Of a stretch of 64,000 nucleotides of DNA, positions 52,898 through 62,589 are shown one piece after another. The translations under genes and the position numbers were made by a program. A model generated the notes under the pieces. That model was not told the DNA's origin and did no database searches. It was given only the letters and a program-made list of their open reading frames with translations. This DNA is from Anthopleura xanthogrammica. Its lineage: Eukaryota > Cnidaria > Anthozoa > Actiniaria > Actiniidae. Numbering within the stretch: position 1 is the stretch's first letter; every line of letters begins with the position of its first letter. The DNA is taken from assembly GCA_964019055.1 (NCBI GenBank), contig OZ025221.1:8988993-9052992 (forward strand). The letters are read 5' to 3'.

Positions 52898-54208
52898 TAG
52901 CTGATCAACGTACGGTATACTTTGATTCTCTATCTCGTGAAGATATGTAGCGGTTTTCGTATGATTGGGAAACGGTACTGTAGATTCGTAGCTGTACTGT
53001 AGCCGTACAGTACCTTACCGTACCCGTATCTACGCGTTGTGATTGGATGAATTACTGCCAGAGAACTGGAAGCCATTTCAATGTTATGGCATGTCGTAAT
53101 GTGTACGTCATCTTAGCATTACCATATGTTTCCCACTCATACGAAAACCCTTCTAACTGTAACTACGGCACGGACCGTGACCGTGTCAATGCTGTACTAT
53201 GTGTATGAAAACATTCAAAATTCCGCGCCGCGCCGTAACCGTGCCGTGTGTTGTGGCTTTTCACGCTCGTACGAAATCTGCTCTATGGGAGGTTTCACGC
53301 GGTATTTGGCGCAAAAACAAACTTGCCGCGCGATATTGTGATGTCAAAACACGATTGAATGAAACCTCTCATATGTTTTTTATAGAGGTGGAGAGAACGC
53401 ATAGATGTGATGGGTGTTGAAGAAATGGATAAGGGATGAAAAGACGAGAAACCAACAACGAAATAATGGGAGAAGAGATAAAGCTAATGAAATAAAAGAG
53501 TAACACAAGAAAAGAAATGGAAACGGTCTGAAGAAAAGCGGGAAAATTGGGAAGGATGAGAGGAAGAAAAAATGAGAAATTGAAAAGAGGAACGGAAGAT
53601 GGAAGACAAAAGGCAGAAAAGAATGAATTTTTCTAGAGAAAGAAACTGAAGCTAAACTCGAAAATTAAAAATCGAGAGAAGGACGAAAGAAAACTAAAAG
53701 AAAGGAAGAAAAGATCATTGACAACGGAACAAAAAAGTAAACAAATATTTAAACTATACAGGCAGGAAAAAGAACAATTGAAAATAAAAGTAAAACTAAT
53801 CAAATTGTTTTCTCAATAATTACTTAATTATATCCAAAATTTTCTACCAATCACAAGAATTATACCTCAAATCCAGAACGCGAAGTTAAAATTAAAACTA
53901 ATTTTCTTCAATCGTCTTGAAGTTCTTTTCTTTTTATCGTGTGCCAAAGTAAACATTCAATTTGTGATGGCTGACAAACGTCAAAAGACAATATTTAACT
54001 TTTTTTTCTGATTTAAATTTGAGAAGTTCAAAGTAACTCGACACCTGTGAGTATTGCGAGGGATTGTTTTGGAAGCAGAGCTAAGATTTACTGAAGAATA
54101 GAGCAGATTTCTTCATTCTCTCCTTGGTCAAGGGTTAGAGCAAAGATACTCTAAAAAGAATCATTTCTTAGGTGTTCGTTGTCTGATAAAAACAGCCCTA
54201 AGTTTAAA
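52898..54208. other. ECD 3' flank, purine-rich block, leader of the next gene
   Basis: 52920-53330 has several GTACGGTA/TACCGTAC-like segments and a GGAAGCCATTTCAATGTTAT-GGCAT block related to the 56.3-kb minisatellite. 53380-53790 is rich in A and G (GAAGAAAAGCGGGAAAATTG). The last 200 bases end with TTTCTTAG at about 54171, which may be the acceptor of a 5' UTR exon for the gene at 54209. Confidence 0.35.
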
Positions 54209-54805
54209 ATGGAGATTTCTTTTTGGCACAGTTTGAAACGTAAAGTTAGTTTCTTATTTTGCTTCGTAATAATCCTTGTGGTATTTTCAAGCACCGCTCA
54301 AGAAACCCAAGTTAAAACAGTGGAAAATTTTTGCCCTTATTTCGAGAACCGCGCACCCTTACCTCAACCGGATCTACAGAATTGTACCTGGTATCGTAGC
54401 AAGTCCTGCTGTTTATCTAAGGAGTTGAGCATCATCTTCGACAACATTCCACCTCCAACAGGAGCGAATAAAAAGTGCCTTGGACTCCTGAATCGCCTGA
54501 TGTGCTTCGTTTGTGCTCCGAACCAAAATCTCTTCTACCGAGATGAACGGCTGACCGTTTGTATTGAGTTCTGCGATAACATTTACGAAGCTTGTGGAGA
54601 CGCCACGCTCAAAGGATCGCAAATTAAGGACACTTATAATACTGGAACAGAGTTTTGTCTGTCAAGAAAGTTTATTGTGGCTAGTGAGATGAGCGAGAAG
54701 TGCTTTATGCCTGCTGATTTGGATGTTGAAAGTTCGGCGAGTTTAGTTCCAGTTCAAGGTTTGCTTATTGGTTTGATGTCTTTGCTCACAGCACTGGTAC
54801 GCTAA
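54209..54805 (+). CDS. folate-receptor-like secreted cysteine-rich protein, probably GPI-anchored (copy 1)
   Basis: Intronless frame of 198 residues from ATG 54209. Residues about 10-30 form a signal peptide (SFLFCFVIILVVFSSTA). The mature part has 12 cysteines in the pattern FCPYF, NCTWY, SCC, KKC, LMCFVC, TVC-EFC, EAC, TEFC, EKC. This fits the folate-receptor/HHIP-N-terminal-like fold (vertebrate folate receptors have 16 cysteines). NCTW is an N-glycosylation site. The C-terminus SSASLVPVQGLLIGLMSLLT is hydrophobic after a small-residue stretch, as expected for a GPI signal. Folate binding cannot be claimed. A convergent paralog lies at 57975-58580, with the same cysteine spacing. Confidence 0.85.
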   Translation: MEISFWHSLKRKVSFLFCFVIILVVFSSTAQETQVKTVENFCPYFENRAPLPQPDLQNCTWYRSKSCCLSKELSIIFDNIPPPTGANKKCLGLLNRLMCFVCAPNQNLFYRDERLTVCIEFCDNIYEACGDATLKGSQIKDTYNTGTEFCLSRKFIVASEMSEKCFMPADLDVESSASLVPVQGLLIGLMSLLTALVR

Positions 54806-55377
54806 TGATAAGGTAATTTCTTTGTGGTTTCAATTTTAGCTATTTTTACAATCATTAGGACCATCCTGTTAGGAGATTCTGAGATCTGTTACCCTGTTAA
54901 ATATCAGGACAGGCATTCCTCATCCCTTAAAGTACCAACACCATAATTCATCCATAAATACTTATTTTCAATTTGTCCCTAAAACTATTTTGTCTGTCCT
55001 CTTACGGTATCCCTTAACCCTCACTAGCAGGGCCTCAATAACAAGATTTGAGGAGTTGAGGCTTAAAAGTGTTTCCAGGAATTGCCACAGTTTTTATTGC
55101 TTTGTGCCGATCAAGACCATAGTCACGACATTGGAATCAGGCAATACACTGTCTATCATAGTATGTAAAGATATAGCTTAAAAAAACAGACGTCCTTTCA
55201 CTCCTCGTCCCCCTGCGAAAGAAACTAATTAAAGATACAGAACAATTTCTTTAATGGATCAGCAGCAGCGGAAGCTGAAAATCATTGGGGGGGTACTACA
55301 ATTTTTTTTTAATATAAAATACAAAATACGAATGCCTTTAAAAATATTAATGATTTATAGTTCATAAGAAGAAGAAG
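54806..55377. other. 3' flank, no gene seen
   Basis: Unique-looking sequence. TGATCAGCAGCAGCGGAAGC-TGAAAATCATTGGGGGGG at about 55255-55300 may be the decayed end of another MITE related to the following one. Confidence 0.3.
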
Positions 55378-55639
55378 TTCATAATGTATGTCAGGGGGGG
55401 GGGGGGCAGGTGAAATTTTTAAACAACAACAAGAACATGTTGATTCCCCCTTGCAGTCCCTCCAAAAATAGTAACACCTCCAGGCAAGGTTAGAAATTTA
55501 TCAACACCCCCCCCCCCCCCCCCCCCCCCACATGCCCCCTCGATTCTGATAAAAAATTTCAACCCCCACCCCCCATGTTAATGATAAAAGAATTTCAGAT
55601 CCCCCCTAAATTTCACCTGCCCCTGCCATACATTATGAA
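55378..55639. mobile_element. 262-bp inverted-repeat element
   Basis: TTCATAATGTATGTCAGGGG...GCAGGTGAAATTT at the left and AAATTTCACCTGCCCCTGCC-ATACATTATGAA at the right. The interior has long C runs (55507-55530 and 55567-55573) and a matching G run, so the arms may extend further in. It lies between the two folate-receptor-like genes. Confidence 0.65.
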
Positions 55640-55703
55640 TGCAGCCTTACTGCACAGTCGTAAGTAACAGGAGAAAAGAATAATGTTTTAATTTTAGCAC
55701 AGA

Positions 55704-55905
55704 GCCTCGTACTGAAACCTCTGTGGCCTTGTACTGAAACCTTTGTGGCCTCGTACTGAAACCTAATTGTTTGTGGCCTCGTACTGAAACCTTTGTGGCC
55801 TTGTACTGAAACCTCTGTGGCCTCGTACTGAAACCTTTGTGGCCTCGTACTGAAACCTTTGTGGCCTCGTACTGAAACCTAATATTGTTTGTGGCCTCGT
55901 ACTGG
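55704..55905. repeat. 22-26-bp minisatellite
   Basis: About nine copies of GCCTCGTACTGAAACCTTTG-TG, with some units lengthened by AATTGTT or AATATTGTT. T/C variants (CTCG/CTTG, CCTCTG/CCTTTG) alternate along the array. Confidence 0.9.
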
Positions 55906-56289
55906 AAGTGGGCTATTTCTTATCTCTTAACCCCAGTCTTTTATTTCTTTCCTAACACAGGCACCCCAATATTTATTTCATTGGAAGCTGAATGGTAATA
56001 AATGGACTCAAAAATTGCTTCTTATAACTGAGAGGAAACACTTTGAGAGAAGTACATTTTAAGCTATTTAATTTTTACAAAGGCTAGAAATTGTGATAAT
56101 ATTGGTTAAAAGTCATTCATTTATTGTTCATACTCCCACAAATACAGATTGATATAATTTATTGATCCTATGAATGAAATTATCATGGTTTAAACATGTT
56201 TAAATTAGGTTATAGATTATAACCAAGGATATATTTCACTATATGTAATGTTACATGTCAATCATTTACACCATAGACCATGTCACTTT

Positions 56290-56905
56290 TTGAAACAATG
56301 GGAAACCATTACAGTGTTAGCATATTGTGGGAAGCCATTTCACTGTCATGGCATATCGTACCTTGTATATGCTATAGTCAATGGAATGAAGCTATGGGAA
56401 GCCATTTCACTGTCATGGCATAGTGTACCTTGTATATGCTATAGTCAATGCAAGGAAACTATGGGAAGCCATTTCACTGTCATGGCATAGTGTAGCTTGT
56501 ATATGCTATAGTCAATGCAATGAAGCTATGGAAAGCCATTTCACTGTCATGGCATAGTGTACCTTGTATATGCTATAGTCAATGCAAGGAAACTATGGGA
56601 AGCCATTTCACTGTCGTGGCATTGTGTATGTTGTATATGCTATAGTCAATGCAAGGAAGCTATGGGAAGCCATTTCACTGTCATGGCATAGTGTACCTTG
56701 TATATGCTATAGTCAATGCAAGGAAGCTATGGGAAGCCATTTCAATGTCATGGCATAGTGTACCTTATACATGCTACAACCAGTCAAATGAAAACAATAG
56801 AAAGCCATTTCACTGTCAATGGAAAGCCATCTCACTGTCATATAGTAGCTTGAATATGCTGTAGTCAATCCAATAAAAACAATGGTAAGCCATTTAAATG
56901 TCATG
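56290..56905. repeat. 67-bp minisatellite, about nine copies
   Basis: GGGAAGCCATTTCACTGTCA-TGGCATAGTGTACCTTGTAT-ATGCTATAGTCAATGCAAGG-AAGCTAT. The phrase GAAGCCATTT starts at 56331, 56398, 56465, 56532, 56599, 56666 and 56733, exactly 67 apart, with decayed units on both sides. The core GGAAGCCATTT is shared with repeats at 42.9 and 53.07 kb. Confidence 0.92.
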
Positions 56906-57974
56906 ACATTAAAACATTTCTATATTTTTCCTTACTGAAATCTGAGATATATATGGAATTGTAATAATACTTCACCTCTGGCAATGACCCAAAAATCATT
57001 TACAGAGTTAATAGTCAGTAACCATGTGTTATTTAATTAATAGAGAAAAAAAACATTAAAAATAAGTGACAGATACCCTTCTTAAATTTTGCGTCCACAC
57101 AGTACAATATAAAATGATGTGAAAATGAATGAAAATCTTAATGTAGAACAATGTTTTGGTCTGCGAAAGGATTATACAAAGAAAGGTCAATCATGATCTC
57201 ATATTGATGATGTTAATAATGATTATCACATAGCAACGTGTAACAACAATCACATCTTGTCGACATTTGGAAGTCTACCAATATAATCAGAGTGTAATTT
57301 CTGAAACTGGGGATACCTACATGTTTTTATCCTCTAGATGTTTCTACACGAACAAATAATGTAGACTAAGAACTTCTAGTATCTATATTATTTTCATACC
57401 TATGGCTTGCTAGAGGGCCATTTGTCATCGCATCTACAACTGCCAAATTGAAGGCATTGTTATTGCTATTTTAAGGATGCATGTTATGCGAGTATAGATA
57501 GTTTGAGTAATGACACCTCCGCTGAGAATTTTCCGGGCATATACCTCACACCAACCTTAATATTAATCTCCCAATCTCGTTAGATAAATTAATAATGTAC
57601 GAGTTCGTTGAAATTGCTTGGCCAAATCAATTAATTAAAGATTGGTGCACAAATTGTATGAGTGTCTTATTTATCATTAATGTATTCATGCATATGAATG
57701 ATTGCTTCCTATTCTGGTGAGGATTCAGGCTCATTTGAGTCAATATTAGATTATAATTTCCTCAGAATAAATCGCCTGTATATTGTTGTTCGGTGTGAGG
57801 AATATTGGAAGTGTATATTTGTTGGAAAACACATAATCCATTCATTTGTCATGCAAGAGTAAATAGTTCCTGTTCGTAATCTTGTTTTCCTTCATCTGTC
57901 TTCCTGTCTTCCTTCACGGGGCACAGAAGTGTAGCAGACTCCAAAGTATTAAAGTAGCTAGAAAAGACGTTAAA
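56906..57974. other. intergenic AT-rich DNA
   Basis: No gene or clear repeat is seen in this 1.1 kb. The last 100 bases are the 3' flank of the minus-strand gene that ends at 57975. Confidence 0.3.
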
Positions 57975-58580
57975 TTAAGACGCTATGAACGTTTGTAGAA
58001 TATGAATAAACAAGTAAACAAAACAAACAGACGAAAGATGCGTGACCCTCGCCGCTCTGCTCTTTACGTCCCCGCTGTTTGGGTCGTAACTAAAACAACT
58101 TCGTACGGCTTTCTTGACGGTTGCAAATCGTCTTCCTTCGCAGAATTCCTTACCATTGGCGTACATTTGCTCTATTTTCATTCCTTTTAGGAGGGCTTTT
58201 TTGCAGGAACTGTAAATACGATCGCAAAATTCTTCACATACGATCAACGTAGAACGTTCGAAGAAGGTGTTTTGATGCGGAGCACAGATATAGCAATATA
58301 AATAGTTCAAGTACTGAGCACATTTTTCACTAGCTCCAGGAATCGGGTTCAGCTGATTAAAAGCAAATTCTAATTCTGAGTTAACACAGCAAGAATTCTC
58401 CTTATACCAGGTACAGTTTTTTAGATTGTCTTGTCTTGAAGGACCTCTGTTTTTAAAATATGGACAGTAGTTTTGTTCTGCGCCGAGGGATAGAGTAACC
58501 TCATCGTTGGCCTTGCCTAGAACTTCACTTATCACAAGCCATAGGAAAATATAAAGCCAGTTATTTAGTTTTCTCTGCAT
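57975..58580 (-). CDS. folate-receptor-like secreted cysteine-rich protein, probably GPI-anchored (copy 2)
   Basis: Intronless frame of 201 residues from ATG 58580. It has a signal peptide NWLYIFLWLVISEVLG, then the same 12-cysteine pattern as its paralog: YCPYF, NCTWY, SCC, EKC, LYCYIC, IVC-EFC, SSC, EFC, RSC. The C-terminus SSVCFVYLFIHILQTFIAS is a hydrophobic GPI-type tail. It is about 45 percent identical to copy 1 by eye, so the duplication is old. The two genes face each other tail to tail across 3.2 kb of repeats. The frame on the opposite strand is a shadow. Confidence 0.85.
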   Translation of the reverse strand: MQRKLNNWLYIFLWLVISEVLGKANDEVTLSLGAEQNYCPYFKNRGPSRQDNLKNCTWYKENSCCVNSELEFAFNQLNPIPGASEKCAQYLNYLYCYICAPHQNTFFERSTLIVCEEFCDRIYSSCKKALLKGMKIEQMYANGKEFCEGRRFATVKKAVRSCFSYDPNSGDVKSRAARVTHLSSVCFVYLFIHILQTFIAS

Positions 58581-59685
58581 GATTTAGACATCTAACGTCC
58601 AAGTAACAAATGTGCTGCCAGTACGATTGGTTTTGTTGACATTTAAGGCATGTGTATGAACATATGCTTGCTGTTCAACGGCTTCCAAAGAGATGAATGG
58701 ATCGTCCAAAATACCACGCCAATGTTTCTTCTTCTCCGTAGATTGTTTACCACGAACTAAAACAATAAATAACAGGACAAAGGTCTAGTCTTCTTGTGAG
58801 TTCTTGTCCGTAGCAGGGCGAGATCAGACTCAACTTTACATCACCAGTCAAGGAAGCATGAGTGATGATCTTGATCAAGGACCTTCAGGGCGCGCGAAAT
58901 GCAAATTCATTCATCTATCAAGGTGAGCTACGAGTGTCAACAATGGACACTCAACATGCATTATGGATCAACAATACATTGCCGAAATACCAAACTTTCA
59001 CTTCAAAATAACCTCGATCTTTGAAACTGTACTCCTAGCCTTCCATTTTAATGGAACGAGGGCCACAGGTTTGGAGTAATTTTGTTTATTTAAATCTCTT
59101 CCCACAAATTCAAGAAAAAAGAGAAAAATCCCAAAGATCCCCCTCCAAATAATTCAATAAATACTAAATGTTGTATTATAAACTAAAAATAATCCAACAG
59201 TCTTTAGTCATTAAAACAATTTTTTTTCCAAAATTTCTCAACTAGTAACTTAAAGGAGAAATTTAGATGAAAAAAATATTAGCATCTTATTTTACACATC
59301 TTTCTATTTTTCTAAATATATACATATATATATAGGAGATATTTGTATCTTGTTTCCAAGTTCTTTATCTAGGCTTATTCACAAGGACAGATACATTTTT
59401 TACAGCCAACTCAACAAACAACCAGAAACATTTTGATAGAACATCTACCGTTAGAAATCTGGTACGACTTGACATGAAATGTTTATGTGAATAATATATT
59501 TATTTACACTGATGGTACATTCTCAAACAAGGCTGTACATGAACTTGGTTCCAAAATGTGATAATCCCTGTCAAAACTCATGCAGGTGGCAGGCGGCAGG
59601 CAGGGAGGCAGGCAGACAGGCAGGCAGGCATAAAAGGTAGTTTTGGGCAAAATATTTTTTGTTTACTTTTTAGCCTAAAATTGCC

Positions 59686-59729
<44 letters not shown>

Positions 59730-59899
59730 GCCCACCCACAAAATACTTTTGACAGTGGTCATCACATCTCAAAATCAGACTATTAGAGCCATTCATCTTA
59801 ATGTTTTCAGCCATACGTAACAATAATGTGTTGGGTTACGCTGAAGTCAGACACATCCATAACCTTGGATGCATTCCTATTAACCACCTTAATGAGGAA
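58581..59899. other. intergenic DNA with microsatellites
   Basis: Upstream region of the minus-strand folate-receptor-like gene, then AT-rich sequence with a CAGGCAGGCAGG run at 59590-59630 and (CT)n at 59689-59727. No gene is recognised before the terminal exon at 59900. Confidence 0.35.
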
Positions 59900-62227
59900 C
59901 TAGAGGTCGTCATCTTCAACAGTCTGAAAAAATAATATTGATAATTTCTTATAAAATATTTATCAAATTTTTTTTTGTTTAATATATTTTTCATTGAATT
60001 TTTCAAAAAAATTTGATCTTGAATACGAAGATACTCAAAAATTTGTTAATTAATTTAAATAATGGAATAGGCTGTTTGTATGATGACATCATTTTATTAC
60101 CACACTATGAGAATGCTTTGCAAATTTCTTTCTTATTCAAATTTCTATTTCCTCATGGGAATAGTAAGACAATTGGTGCTAATAAAACGGAACAAAAGAA
60201 AGTGTGCAAGGGATTCTGGTATTTGTAGTATATGATGCTGTAATGCAAATAGTGTTAGTATTAGTGCATGCCTATTATTGATGTGCATGTCAAATACAGA
60301 CTTATTGTACTCGATTATGTGCGGGTTAAGCACAACAGCTCAAAAAGCTCTCCATTCGTACATGTAGATAGTTTACCTCAACATCTACCTCGCTGTCTTC
60401 ACACAGCACCTTTTCAACAACCTGCGGCATCAGCTTACAGTCTGGTAGACAAAATTGACACAAATTAATTGACCATAATTCAACACTCGTAAATCTTAAT
60501 GCTGTATTAATAAAAACTATAGACAACAACTATCGCCTCTGACGTCTCCAGTTTGATTCCTGTACTCATGTTGGTAGAGTTTGTTATGTCTCTCCCTTGA
60601 GATTGGAGGGTTTTTCTCCTGGCTCTCCAGTTTTCATACCTCTTCAAAACCTAACTAAATTTGATCTTTGAGTTAGCCTTGCCCTAACTTAGATCAGACA
60701 TAGTTGTTTCTGGGTTGAACACAGAGTTAGCCTTGCTCTGACTTTGGTGAGCTCAGGGATTCTTAGGGTTCGATAAAATTTGAAGTTTTTTTAGAAAATT
60801 GTAATAAAATCCATATAAATCAAATCGATCAAATTCAAATAAGATGGTCTGTGAATTGAATTACAGGGTTGTCTGGAGTGATGACCTGCTCTTGTCTGTC
60901 ACTTGAAAGATGATCTTGTAATTACATCTTAATGTCTTGTAAGACAAGCTAAATGCCAACCATCTTGTATGCTCTCTTTAAATTACTCTCAAAAATGCAC
61001 TTCCTTCGGTCATTGACCTAGCCTACACTGTACTACGCAGGCTATCATTGACCTTAGATGTTTGACGTCTTAAAATGTGCTTACTACGCCAAGAGTAAAT
61101 TAATATACAGTAGGCATATCAGGGAGGCATAGGGGGTATCAATCACAATTCACAAACAATTTTTTCATAAATTCATGGATCACGAAACATGATTAATGAT
61201 TAACCTTGTAACAAGGATTTGTGGTAACATGAATCACCGTCTACAAAATAAGCAGATCATGCATCACGGGGGGGGGGGGGGGGGACGAAATTTACAAATC
61301 ACATTTTTTTTCATGCATTGACTCTATTTAGCAGCCAGTTGCCAAAGTTCCAGAGACAGTTTTTGCACCAATTTATATGTGCTCAGACTATTTAGCAGTA
61401 ACTTGATGATTTCCCAAGGTTGGCCACCTAATAGAGGTTGAAATATATTACCTTCAGCCAATAAATTCATTGATGGTCCTGTCGTGGATGTAACTCTGTT
61501 ATCACAGGAACCACTCTGTTTCTCCCGGCCAACAGCTAAATTTCCACTCCTTTTTCTTTTGTTGATTTTCTTCTGACTCTTTGATTTTTTATTTCTTTTG
61601 AGTTTCTTCTTCTTGATGTGGTTTTCTTCAGGTGTTGATTGTGATGAAATTGCACTTGAATTCCTGTAATATTTGTAAAGCATTACTTGTTGGAATCAAG
61701 GTAAGTGTAGTGGAAATGCACTTACCTCTTACCCTGTGATACTGCAGAGCTCTCCAACCCTTCCCCCTGTGTCTAAAATTATTTCTCAGAGGGGTGGGGA
61801 GGGTTTTATTTTTGTATCTTTTACACAATTGATCATTTTATGTACCTGTCTGTACGATTCTGTTCTTCTTCAATGGCAAACAGTAAACCAGCATCTGTTA
61901 GAGTATCTCCAACTGTGTAGTGATGAGGCAAATCAAAGTGAAACTCATTTTGTAGCTTACAGACCTTCAAAGTCTGTTCATCGGGGTAGAGTTTCTGAAA
62001 GACAATTTCTACGCATTTCTTAACATCCTCAAGGAGCCAGTCTTCATATGCAATAACCTGTGTAAACAAAAAGTTAAGTAAGCCTTAAATCTGTCTGATA
62101 AACTAAAGAAAAAAAATTAAAGTGTTAAAAAAAAGTCAAGAAATATTTACTTCGCTGTACTTAAGCTTACCAGAAATCGTTTCTCTCTGGAAGAGCAAAC
62201 AACATTGAGCCTTACTTTACAAGCCAT
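59900..62227 (-). CDS. small lysine-rich protein, unknown family, five exons
   Basis: Exons on the minus strand: 62227-62171, 62057-61846, 61663-61452, 60441-60377 and 59923-59900, phases 0, 2, 1, 0, all GT-AG, 189 residues. The N-terminal half is MACKVRLNVV...LLEDVKKCVEIVFQKLYP and then HYTVGDTLTDAGLLFAIEEE. It has the look of a small ubiquitin-like or coilin-N-like alpha/beta domain, but I cannot assign it. Next is a lysine-rich stretch (IKKKKLKRNKKSKSQKK, around residues 105-125), probably a nuclear localisation signal, and then an acidic tail ending ETVEDDDL. The last exon is only 24 bases. If the exon 3 donor is not used, the frame runs to a stop at about 61324. More exons could hide in the 1-kb third intron. 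Confidence 0.6.
60540..60775 (+). mobile_element. SINE with B box, nearly full length
   Basis: AGTTTGATTCC at about 60550 is a B-box remnant. It is followed by TGTTGGTAGAGTTTGTTATG-TCTC, GGAGGGTTTTTCTCCTGGCT-CTCCAGTTTTC, then GAGTTAGCCTTGCCCTAACT-TAGATCAGACATAG and a second partial copy of that tail (CAGAGTTAGCCTTGCTCTGA). The duplicated tail shows the same tendency that made the 57-bp array in ECD. It lies in the intron between exons 3 and 4 of the minus-strand gene. Confidence 0.6.
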
Positions 62228-62288
62228 AAGGCCCCATTTTTGACACTAGCTTCGCATTTTTTCTCTCAAAAATAGCGAATCTTCTGAA

Positions 62289-62318
62289 CTAAAATTCAAC
62301 GTCACCTTCGTCCGCCAT
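62289..62318 (-). promoter_or_regulatory. YY1-like motif and 9-codon upstream ORF
   Basis: On the minus strand CAAAATGGCGGACGAAGG opens a frame MADEGDVEF closed by TAG at 62291-62289, 62 bases ahead of the main ATG of the gene at 62227. Same arrangement as ahead of ECD. Confidence 0.45.
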
Positions 62319-62398
62319 TTTGTTTTTATTTTTCTCATAAATATTTCTAAATTTATTGGATACTCCGCTGGCTTTAGATATCGCGGGAAGTATGCGCG

Positions 62399-62568
62399 CC
62401 ACAGGGAGCCCAAGATGTTCTTAGAGGATATATATCGGATATATACATATAAAGGAAAATATACAAAAATATTTTCTGTAATATATTTATAAATGGCTTT
62501 CAGAGTAGTTTCAAAATATGTCCTTTGAATTTGTTTAAATCATCTACATGAGCTTGGGCTTCCTGTGG
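62399..62568. repeat. 170-bp element with CCACAGGGAGCCCAAG ends
   Basis: CCACAGGGAGCCCAAG at 62399 and CTTGGGCTTCCTGTGG ending at 62568 are inverted repeats with one mismatch. The interior is TATAT-rich. It lies between the minus-strand gene start and the probable start of a plus-strand gene, so inside a divergent promoter. The same motif lies upstream of ECD. Confidence 0.55.
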
Positions 62569-62589
62569 TTAAGGGAGCGCTACTGCGCA

